Shown piece by piece: positions 12,570 through 19,028 of a DNA stretch of 19,028 nucleotides; within the stretch, counting starts at the first letter, position 1; each line of letters begins with the position of its first letter. The DNA lies in assembly GCA_016214225.1 (NCBI GenBank), contig JACROX010000053.1, positions 1 through 19,028 of the forward strand, read 5' to 3'. A program made the translations under genes and the position numbers. The notes under the pieces are model-generated. The model was not told where the DNA came from, did not search any database, and saw nothing but the letters and a program-made list of their open reading frames with translations. Origin of the DNA: Candidatus Peregrinibacteria bacterium (lineage in GTDB: Bacteria; Patescibacteriota; Gracilibacteria; UBA1369; LOWO2-01-FULL-3).

Positions 12570-15410
12570 TTAGGGTTTTTTGGGAGGTTGGTTTGACGGG
12601 GGGATTGCCGTGGTAGCCGCAGTTGTTGGATTTGCCGGCTGTATAGGCTTGGAGGAGGGGGCGGGTTTTATTTCCATGCCGTCGTTCGCGATTTTTATTT
12701 CAACCGCTGATTGGTTGCCGTAGCCTAAAGAGTCGATTACTTTCGCGACTATAAGATGTTTCGAATCACTTTTGAGAAATTTCGTGAGATTTACTTTTCC
12801 GCTGTACGGAGCCGTTGTCGTGAAGAATGATTTTTTGTCATCGAGATAAAATTCCACCGTCGCGACTCCATTCGGAGCGCTTACTGAAACTTCTATTGAA
12901 ACATTTCCATGCGGAACAATGCTTTGCGATGCCGGATTTAATATTGAAATTGAAGGAACATTTTTGGCTGTTTCGGCTGTGTGAATATTATCATATTCCG
13001 TTGGAGGCATGCCGATTCTGAATCCGCCATTTTCTTGACTGGACAATAGGTCTCCTCCTTCTCCCGTGCCCCCCGTATTTTTGTAATAATCTTTAATTTC
13101 TTGCGCCCAATTTAACATGTCGGCAATAGGTTCATAATTTTGATATATGGCTTCGACTGTGCTGTCCGGTGGAGTAAATTCGGTCGCGAGCAGTCCTGAA
13201 ATTTTATCGATTTTCGCTTTATAAAATAAATGTTCAGTTTCAGTCGGGGCGGAAAAACTTGTAAAAATTTCTTCAACCACCATTGATCCGGGCGTGTCCG
13301 GACCCGGAAGCTTGCCGGACGCTTTGCTTACTTTTATATGTTGAACCCCGGGCGGTTCGATAAATGGCTCCGGAGGCAGGTTCTTGAGCGCTTGCCCCAT
13401 TACGATATTGAAAATCGGCGCGGCCGTATCGTATCCGTCGGCGCTGTATGACATTTCCGATCCGTCCGTGTTCCCAATCCATACTCCGGTTACAATTGTT
13501 GGCGTATAGCCGATTGTCCATCCGTCCATAGGCATAACTTTTTTACCTTCGGCTTTGCTTTTTGTTTCTTTTGTACTTGTTCCGGTTTTCGCGGCATTTA
13601 TTTTTCCCTCGATGAACAGTCTTTTTCCAATCGCATATTTTTGGTCGGAGAGAATGCTGTTTATTAAATACGCGATTTGCGGATCCAAGACTTCTTCAAA
13701 TTCTTTTTGTTTCCATTCTTCAAGTATGTCTCCGGATGAATTTACCACCTTTAATATTCCCGTTAATTCAGGCTTCTTCCCGTTATTGGCGAAAGTACCG
13801 TATGCTGTTACCATGTCTATCATAGGGACTTCTCCCGCGCCTATCGCAAGCGGATATCCATAGCTGTGACTTTTCTTTAGGCTTGTTACTCCCATTTTTG
13901 TCGCGAGGTCTATTATCGGGTCTTGCTGACCGGCTAAAAAGTACGCCTGAATGGCCGGAATGTTTCTGGATTGCCCCAGAGCTTCACGTAAAGTAATTTG
14001 TCCGCGCCATTTTCCGTCGAAATCTTGAGGTTTGTCGTTTCCGAGTTTTGTCGGGATATCATATGTTACACTGCCCGGTCCGTAGCCGTTATAGAAGGCT
14101 TGCGAGTATACGATCGGCTTGAATGACGAGCCCGGTTGTCTCGGCCTTAAAACCACATTTACGTTGCCGTCTATGGCTTCATTGTAATAATCGCGCGAGC
14201 CGACCATTGCCAGAATTTGGCCTGTTTTCGCGCTTATCGTGAGAATTGCCACGTTATTCGCCTTAACTTTTTTCTCATTCGCTTCTCCGAAATCCTTTGC
14301 CGTTTTTTCCGCGACATCCTGAAGGGAAGGATCTATGGTTGTGTAAACCTTCAGTCCGCCGCGCTCCACGATATCTTTGCCGTATTTATCTTCGAGAATT
14401 TGTTTTATATATAAGACGAAATGCGGGTAGCGGATTTTTTCAACATAATTATTGAATTGTAATTTTTGCAGATCGTCCAAGGCCTTTTTCCTTTCCTCCG
14501 CGTTGATTGTGCCGAGTTCAAACATTCGTTTTAATACCAAATCCGTACGTCCTTGTATGTAGATTTTATCTCCGTCCCCGAGATTTACGTGTTGGCCGAT
14601 GAGTCCTCTGACATATTCATCTTTTTGAAGGTCGGATTCGCTTTTAATTTTTCTATAAAAAAGTTCTTGATCAGTGAATTGCTTGAGCAGATGCGAATAT
14701 TTATTGTTCCCGTATGGATTGTATTTTGTCGGAGCTTGGGGGAGAGACGCCAAAACCGAGCTTTCCGCCAGCGTTAAATCTTTTGCTTTTTTGTTGAAAT
14801 ATATCTCTGCTCCTTTCGCGACTCCATAGGCATTATTTCCGTAAGGGATGCGGTTTAAGTAGAGTTCAAGGATTTTCTTTTTGTCATACGCGCGCTCGAG
14901 TCTTATTGAAAGAATGAGCTCTTTTGCTTTTCTGATATAGCTTCTTTCCGCGGACAGGAATGTGTTTTTGACGTATTGCTGTGTGATTGTTGAGCCTCCG
15001 CGCGGCGAGCCTATGCCAAAAACCTCATACATTCCGGCTTTTGTTATCGCCAAAAGATCGAATCCTCCATGTTGCCAAAATGTGTCATCTTCGATTGCTA
15101 TTGTTGAATTTATTACATAAGGTGAAATTTCGCCATATGGGACTTCCGCGCGATTTTCTTCGCCGTGCACCGTGTAGAGCAGCTGTCCGTTGCGGTCGTA
15201 TATTTGTGTGGACTGCGCGGCTGTCAAGCTTTCCAGTGAGGTTACATCCGGCAGGCCCATCGAGAGGATGGCGAATGTCCCGGCGGCCAGTATTATTCCG
15301 AGAATAAGCAAACTTATCGTTCCGGCAATCAGCCAGAATATCAGCTTTTTTAATATGCCCGAATCTCTATGCGGCAGGATTATTTTGTTGGTGCAAAAAT
15401 TTCTTAGCAT
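12570..15410 (-). CDS. Class A penicillin-binding protein (PBP1A-type) with C-terminal Ig-like domain
   Basis: A bifunctional peptidoglycan synthase. The N-terminal membrane anchor is at ~21-48. The glycosyltransferase (GT51) domain has catalytic E107 in EDDTFWQHGG, GGSTITQQYVKN (138-149) and the RKAKELILSIRLERAYDKKK helix onward to YGNNAYGV (190-197). The transpeptidase domain has SxxK S428-K431 (RQPGSSFKP), SxN S481-N483 (GQSRNIP) and KTG K608-G610 (AAKTGTS). All catalytic residues are intact. Residues ~820-908 form an Ig-like beta domain (SILNPASQSIV, VATVEFYLDDKKS), and the tail is rich in P, T and S, likely spanning the wall. The length (946) is somewhat above average because of this C-terminal extension. 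It polymerises glycan strands and cross-links them on the outer face of the membrane. It lies downstream of the PAS-GAF gene with its own promoter. Confidence 0.95.
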   Translation of the reverse strand: MLRNFCTNKIILPHRDSGILKKLIFWLIAGTISLLILGIILAAGTFAILSMGLPDVTSLESLTAAQSTQIYDRNGQLLYTVHGEENRAEVPYGEISPYVINSTIAIEDDTFWQHGGFDLLAITKAGMYEVFGIGSPRGGSTITQQYVKNTFLSAERSYIRKAKELILSIRLERAYDKKKILELYLNRIPYGNNAYGVAKGAEIYFNKKAKDLTLAESSVLASLPQAPTKYNPYGNNKYSHLLKQFTDQELFYRKIKSESDLQKDEYVRGLIGQHVNLGDGDKIYIQGRTDLVLKRMFELGTINAEERKKALDDLQKLQFNNYVEKIRYPHFVLYIKQILEDKYGKDIVERGGLKVYTTIDPSLQDVAEKTAKDFGEANEKKVKANNVAILTISAKTGQILAMVGSRDYYNEAIDGNVNVVLRPRQPGSSFKPIVYSQAFYNGYGPGSVTYDIPTKLGNDKPQDFDGKWRGQITLREALGQSRNIPAIQAYFLAGQQDPIIDLATKMGVTSLKKSHSYGYPLAIGAGEVPMIDMVTAYGTFANNGKKPELTGILKVVNSSGDILEEWKQKEFEEVLDPQIAYLINSILSDQKYAIGKRLFIEGKINAAKTGTSTKETKSKAEGKKVMPMDGWTIGYTPTIVTGVWIGNTDGSEMSYSADGYDTAAPIFNIVMGQALKNLPPEPFIEPPGVQHIKVSKASGKLPGPDTPGSMVVEEIFTSFSAPTETEHLFYKAKIDKISGLLATEFTPPDSTVEAIYQNYEPIADMLNWAQEIKDYYKNTGGTGEGGDLLSSQENGGFRIGMPPTEYDNIHTAETAKNVPSISILNPASQSIVPHGNVSIEVSVSAPNGVATVEFYLDDKKSFFTTTAPYSGKVNLTKFLKSDSKHLIVAKVIDSLGYGNQSAVEIKIANDGMEIKPAPSSKPIQPANPTTAATTAIPPSNQPPKKP

Positions 15411-15422
15411 AATTTAGTTTTA

Positions 15423-15451
15423 TTTATAAGCTCGTGCGGAGCGCTTGTCAT
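15423..15451 (-). promoter_or_regulatory. Promoter of the penicillin-binding protein gene
   Basis: On the minus strand ATGACA (15446-15451, one mismatch from TTGACA) and TATAAA (15423-15428, one mismatch) are separated by exactly 17 bases. The ATG at 15410 is 12 bases past the -10, so the leader would be about five bases, almost leaderless. No Shine-Dalgarno site is present. Confidence 0.6.
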
Positions 15452-15460
15452 GATTTAAGC

Positions 15461-15544
15461 TTATATCGCGAAAGAGTATAGCGAGCTAATTCCCAGTCCC
15501 GCAAGTGGTATATGTCGTTTTTCCGTTGCGTAGTTTTTCAGCAT
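15461..15544 (-). CDS. Possible 27-residue small ORF after the PAS-GAF gene
   Basis: Five bases after the TAA of the sensor gene, an ATG at 15544 opens 27 codons (MLKNYATEKRHIPLAGLGIS, then SLYSFAI) ending in TAA at 15461. The position would allow translational coupling, and the end lies just upstream of the penicillin-binding protein promoter. I do not recognise it, and an ORF this short can occur by chance. The rest of the 138-bp gap holds only that promoter. Confidence 0.2.
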   Translation of the reverse strand: MLKNYATEKRHIPLAGLGISSLYSFAI

Positions 15545-15548
15545 GTCT

Positions 15549-17357
15549 TTAAACTTTTTTTACATATATCGCAAGGGAGCATTGTTTGCCGAATCTTTCC
15601 AGGAAATCGGTTTCGATTAGTCGGAATTTTGCGGGATCCGTGGCGTATAGGCTTAATGAGCCTATCAGGTTTTCTTCGGTAAAGAGCGGAATTAGTATTA
15701 AAGTTTTGAATTTGTGAGCTTTTAGCAAGCTTTGGCTGCGATGCTTGGGAGATGAATCTATGTCATGAATAATTATCGGTCTTTTGTTCGCAAAAGCCAT
15801 TTCAGCAAGGCTGTTAGCAAATTGAAGTTTGTTTTTATCCAGCCATTTTGAGCTTACCCCAAGACATGAAAGCATTTTTAGAAGGTTTTTTTCTTTATCA
15901 AATAAACGCAAAACCGCTCCGTCCGCTTTTGTAATCATGCATGACGCGGAAACTATCAATCTTCCCAAACTTTCCATGTTTGACTTTGATACCGCCATAT
16001 CTATGATCTCATATATATAGTCCGCTTGGCGCTTTTGCAGGCCAAGTTCCTTGTACGCGTCCTGTATGGCCTCAAATCTTTTTTGGAGTTCTGTGTTTGT
16101 TTTTTTCTTCTGAGTAATGTCTGCGTAAATCAGCAAATATCCGATAATGTTGTTATCCTCGTCTGTTACCCTTGTAACCGAAAGAGATACGTCTATGAGT
16201 TCTCCGTTTTTTGACAAACGTTTCGTTTCGAAATTTTTAAGAAATGTTTTTTGTTCGACCTCTTCTCTAAGTTTGTCATTTTCTTCTTCAAGTTCCTTTG
16301 GAATCAGTAATGAAATTGTTTTGTCGAGGACCTCTTCCTCTCTATATCCAAAGATTTTTTCCGCGCCGGAGTTCCATAATTCTATCTTTCTGTCTTTATC
16401 CAAAATTACAATCGCTTCGGATGAATAACGAATTATTTGCTCCGCGATTTGCTTATTGGCGGCCATTTTTTTGCTTTCAGTCAGATTGATGTGTATGCCG
16501 TGCGTCCCGCCCGTTTCGGTGGGGGCGCCTATAATCAGGACGGGAACTTTGTTTCCTTTTTTTGTCAGATACGTTCCCTCATAATGTGAAGATATCCCCC
16601 TTTTCCTTAGTTTATGATTTTCCGCAATCCTTCGTTTTGATTCTTCGTCAAAGCAAAAATCACTTTGTTGCCCTATACATTCTTCCAAAGAATATCCGGT
16701 TGTTTTTTGATATATCGGATTGGCGTAAATTGTGCGATGTTTACTGTCTCCCAGCCAAAATGCTTGATTCCACGCGTTTGCCAAATGAATCGCCGGAGAA
16801 ATTTTTATAATCATTTCCTGGTCTTCCGGCTTAATCGTTTTCTTAATGATTTTGAATTCTTTGTATCCCAGTATTTCCAATAATTGCCGGTCTTGCCGGT
16901 TTAATTTTTCCATAGCCAGCAAGTTGCTGAAAATACCCACTGTCCCGCCCTCTTCCGTTGGAGCTCCGTGTACCAATACGGGGATCAATTTCCCGTCTTT
17001 GCTTAAGATATCGGCTTCATATTGAGATGAAATTCCTTGTGTCCGAAGTACGTGGTGTTTGGAGATGGTTTGTTTGCTTTCTTCAGTGAAGGGAAAATCA
17101 CACTTGCATCGATTTTTTATGAATTCTTCCAGCGTGTATCCCGTGATGTCACGGTACGCCTTATTTATGTAGAGAGTATTATGTTTTCTGTCGCCGATCC
17201 AGAAGCACTGGTTCATTATGTTTGCCGTGCTGATCGCTCCGCTTGACTTGAGAATTGTTTCTTTTCCCTCACGCGGCAGATTTTTGACTGTTTCAAAGTC
17301 ATTTTCTCCTACCAACTTCTTGAGTTTTTCATCTAATTCCGTGTCAATTTTGAGCAT
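15549..17357 (-). CDS. PAS-PAS-PAS-GAF sensor protein without an output domain
   Basis: This 602-residue soluble protein contains PAS1 at 41-148 (NQCFWIGDRKHNTLYINKAY), PAS2 at 188-294 (NQAFWLGDSKHRTIYANPIY), PAS3 at 304-416 (IVILDKDRKIELWNSGAEKI), a short coiled coil (~416-445) and a GAF domain (455-598, ending near the stop). PAS1 and PAS2 are clearly a duplication, sharing GISS(Q/H)YE and PVL...GAPTE.GGT.GI. No histidine kinase, GGDEF/EAL, phosphatase or DNA-binding domain follows, and no membrane segment or signal peptide is visible. It should bind ligands or cofactors and signal through protein-protein contact, but the partner is unknown. It is transcribed divergently from the radical-SAM-like gene, with opposed -35 boxes seven bases apart. 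No Shine-Dalgarno site precedes the ATG. Confidence 0.9.
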   Translation of the reverse strand: MLKIDTELDEKLKKLVGENDFETVKNLPREGKETILKSSGAISTANIMNQCFWIGDRKHNTLYINKAYRDITGYTLEEFIKNRCKCDFPFTEESKQTISKHHVLRTQGISSQYEADILSKDGKLIPVLVHGAPTEEGGTVGIFSNLLAMEKLNRQDRQLLEILGYKEFKIIKKTIKPEDQEMIIKISPAIHLANAWNQAFWLGDSKHRTIYANPIYQKTTGYSLEECIGQQSDFCFDEESKRRIAENHKLRKRGISSHYEGTYLTKKGNKVPVLIIGAPTETGGTHGIHINLTESKKMAANKQIAEQIIRYSSEAIVILDKDRKIELWNSGAEKIFGYREEEVLDKTISLLIPKELEEENDKLREEVEQKTFLKNFETKRLSKNGELIDVSLSVTRVTDEDNNIIGYLLIYADITQKKKTNTELQKRFEAIQDAYKELGLQKRQADYIYEIIDMAVSKSNMESLGRLIVSASCMITKADGAVLRLFDKEKNLLKMLSCLGVSSKWLDKNKLQFANSLAEMAFANKRPIIIHDIDSSPKHRSQSLLKAHKFKTLILIPLFTEENLIGSLSLYATDPAKFRLIETDFLERFGKQCSLAIYVKKV

Positions 17358-17404
17358 ATAAAATACGTCAAGATTAGTCTAATAATTGAACTTTTCAGGT
17401 CTTT

Positions 17405-17423
17405 TGTCAAGAGAGACTTGACA
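17405..17423. promoter_or_regulatory. Back-to-back -35 elements of divergent promoters
   Basis: TGTCAA (17405-17410; TTGACA on the minus strand) and TTGACA (17418-17423, plus strand) form a perfect six-base inverted repeat with a seven-base spacer. The minus-strand promoter toward the PAS-GAF gene has only a weak -10 (AATTAT at 17382-17387). The plus-strand promoter is perfect. The arrangement allows joint control of both genes. Confidence 0.6.
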
Positions 17424-17446
17424 TAAGTGTAGAATATTTATATAAT
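17418..17446 (+). promoter_or_regulatory. Consensus sigma-70 promoter of the radical-SAM-like gene
   Basis: TTGACA (17418-17423), exactly 17 bases, then TATAAT (17441-17446) make a perfect consensus promoter. Transcription should begin near 17453. A GGGGGTG at 17459-17465 in the leader is the only purine-rich tract before the start, and it is about 20 bases away, too far for a standard ribosome site. Confidence 0.85.
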
Positions 17447-17482
17447 TCATGCCTATTTGGGGGTGTTTAATAATAAATCATT

Positions 17483-19015
17483 TTGGAATCTGGATCTGAA
17501 AGAAAATTAGATGAAAGAATTGGTGATGCTGTAGAGATTCCCGCTGTTGCCGTTGAGGAAGTTGTGATAAGGCCGGGAAACTTGATGTCTACCACCTATG
17601 TCGATATGGTACAGCTTGGAAAAGGGTGCTCCGAGGCTTGTCTTTCTTGTGGCGCTTATGATGGGACTTCCGGTCCCGTGATGCCGATTACCCTTGATCG
17701 GCTTAGACGAAATCTTGCTCAAGAATTTGCAGGTGGACATTCTCCTCATGATAGGTTTCAGGTTCATGATTTATTGAGTAGTTCTGTTACGACGGGTGTA
17801 GACATGGAGCCTTTGGACAGAGGCATATTTGTTGAAGCGGCAAGGTTGATTTATCAACTTACAAAGGGCAGATCTCGTATGGTTTGCATCACTCATGGAG
17901 TAAAGCTTATTCAGAGACCTGTTACTCTTGGTGTAGAAAGTGAGTTAACGTGGGGAGAATTTGATCCCGAACAGGGACAAAATCTCAATGAAATAAAGCA
18001 ATTATTAATGGACGAAATTGTGCCGGAGGTGGTTCTGTCGGTTGATTCCGCCAGAGCTATGGGATTGATGGGAAGGGGCGCGGAAAGCGCTCATAAGGGA
18101 GTTTTGAAAGCGGAGGATGATTTAAGGCCGTTTTTGACCCGTATGGGGATTAATGCCCAAATTGCGGAAGGGAAATTAACAGAAGATACTAGATCAAGGG
18201 AGGCTCCAGATGTGTGGCAGGACAGGCTGGAAGAAATCAAAAAAAATACCGTTAAGCTTGTTCTTGATGAAATAAGCAGGGGGTCTACCCTTAATGAACA
18301 AGAGTTATTGGTTCAACGTTATGTATGTGCAAAAGAAAAACTTGATAAAATTGTTATTGAGGCCAATGCTCGTTCGTACGCGGAGACCATTCATATTTTG
18401 ATGCCCGCGGTTAACAAAGCTAAGTCCGGACAAAACGTAATAACTATTTCTCCACAGGGAGAAGAGGATAGGCCGGATAGTTTGGTATATATAGGTTTAG
18501 CCACTAAAATTTGGCAGAAAACAGTGAATATATTAACTCAAGAATATGGCTATGATCCCGCTCTATTTTCACGTGGTGAGTATATTCGCGTACAACCTCC
18601 GAGGCCATATGTCCCGGAAGGAAGAGCTGAAAAAATAATGAGGAAAAATGCCCCCTATGTTCCATGCGACGTAAACCCCGATTCGGTATTTGTTCAGCAG
18701 GGGCTTGGGACTAGTTCTCCTCGCGTAATGCGCGGGATGTTAGAATCTGACGGGACTTTGTTTGTACAGCAATATATTGGGGGACAAACTTATTCATATA
18801 CGGTTAATCCTGAAGCAAAAGGTCGCAGGGGGGCATTACCGAATTTATGGAAGAGGGTTGATTTGGACGTGATTACCAGAGAATTTAAAGAAAGAGTAGA
18901 GACGGCTGCTTCGCAACTTGCCGGTGAAAGGGTTTGCATAGGTATTCCTGCCGAAGGGGAAGAAGGATCTCCTGTGGGTGTTTTTGAGGAGCCGGATAAT
19001 GGCAGGAAAAAATAA
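17483..19015 (+). CDS. Divergent radical SAM-like protein, function unknown
   Basis: The frame encodes about 510 residues from a TTG at 17483; ATG 17585 (residue 35, MSTTYVDMVQL) is an alternative start, and no ATG lies upstream in frame. Residues 40-60 read VDMVQLGKGCSEACLSCGAY: a CxxxCxxC cluster (C49, C53, C56) in the right place after the first beta strand for a radical SAM 4Fe-4S site. SSVTTGVDMEPLD (99-112) resembles the GGEP-type SAM-binding loop, and MVCITHGVKL (133-142) and VVLSVDSARAMG (183-194) fit later barrel strands. The usual aromatic residue before the third cysteine is Ser, which is atypical. The second half (~250-510) matches nothing I know. It is transcribed from a perfect promoter divergent from the PAS-GAF sensor. 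Substrate unknown. Confidence 0.75.
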   Translation: MESGSERKLDERIGDAVEIPAVAVEEVVIRPGNLMSTTYVDMVQLGKGCSEACLSCGAYDGTSGPVMPITLDRLRRNLAQEFAGGHSPHDRFQVHDLLSSSVTTGVDMEPLDRGIFVEAARLIYQLTKGRSRMVCITHGVKLIQRPVTLGVESELTWGEFDPEQGQNLNEIKQLLMDEIVPEVVLSVDSARAMGLMGRGAESAHKGVLKAEDDLRPFLTRMGINAQIAEGKLTEDTRSREAPDVWQDRLEEIKKNTVKLVLDEISRGSTLNEQELLVQRYVCAKEKLDKIVIEANARSYAETIHILMPAVNKAKSGQNVITISPQGEEDRPDSLVYIGLATKIWQKTVNILTQEYGYDPALFSRGEYIRVQPPRPYVPEGRAEKIMRKNAPYVPCDVNPDSVFVQQGLGTSSPRVMRGMLESDGTLFVQQYIGGQTYSYTVNPEAKGRRGALPNLWKRVDLDVITREFKERVETAASQLAGERVCIGIPAEGEEGSPVGVFEEPDNGRKK

Positions 19016-19016
19016 A

Positions 19017-19028
19017 GACTCGCGGAGC
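19017..19028. repeat. Start of a second copy of the GC-rich post-stop sequence
   Basis: GACTCGCGGAGC follows the TAA of the radical-SAM-like gene and runs to the window edge. It is identical to 10875-10886, which follows the RdgB stop. The window ends before it can be told whether the similarity continues. Confidence 0.35.

Overview
The window looks like a chromosomal piece of an uncultivated bacterium, most likely from the Patescibacteria/CPR radiation. This is a judgement from gene content and style: a giant family-less protein, a DUF5674 pair, PAS domains with the GISS(Q/H)YE and GAPT signatures, almost no Shine-Dalgarno sites, and several -10 boxes very close to start codons. TGA ends at least two solid genes (stops at 5381-5383 and 7179-7181). 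The standard stop set therefore applies, which argues against the UGA=Gly code of Gracilibacteria/SR1. No tRNA, rRNA or CRISPR array was seen.

Layout. 1-241: 3' end of an ISL3-type transposase (+), cut by the window edge. 201-5003: a 1600-residue soluble protein of unknown function (-); its last codons overlap the IS end. 5064-5722: a two-gene unit (-), DUF5674 protein plus a 106-residue helical partner, joined by an ATGA overlap. 5761-5870: probable remnant of an IS481-like transposase. 5945-7181: an AT-rich AAA ATPase/DUF4143 gene (+) with its own consensus promoter, two palindromes and apparently no 5' leader. It lies where a secreted acidic/Ig-like protein gene (-, 6968-8902) loses its natural 3' end. 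9044-10874: a membrane-anchored ECF-like sigma factor and an overlapping RdgB/Ham1 nucleotide phosphatase (+).

10921-17357 is a run of minus-strand genes, in transcription order: a triple PAS-GAF sensor, a class A penicillin-binding protein, a pentapeptide-repeat potassium channel and an O-methyltransferase-like enzyme. A perfect consensus promoter at 17418-17446 then drives a divergent radical-SAM-like gene (+, 17483-19015). The sensor and radical SAM genes share a back-to-back promoter region.

Functionally the conserved part is ordinary cell-envelope and housekeeping work: peptidoglycan synthesis, K+ conductance, nucleotide-pool cleaning. The accessory part is more interesting. It holds the recently arrived ATPase cassette with its operator array, the disrupted surface protein containing a 21-nt homopolymer, the membrane-tethered sigma factor, the giant protein fused at its end to IS sequence, and the sensor/radical-SAM divergon. 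I see no single complete defence or conflict system that can be named with confidence.
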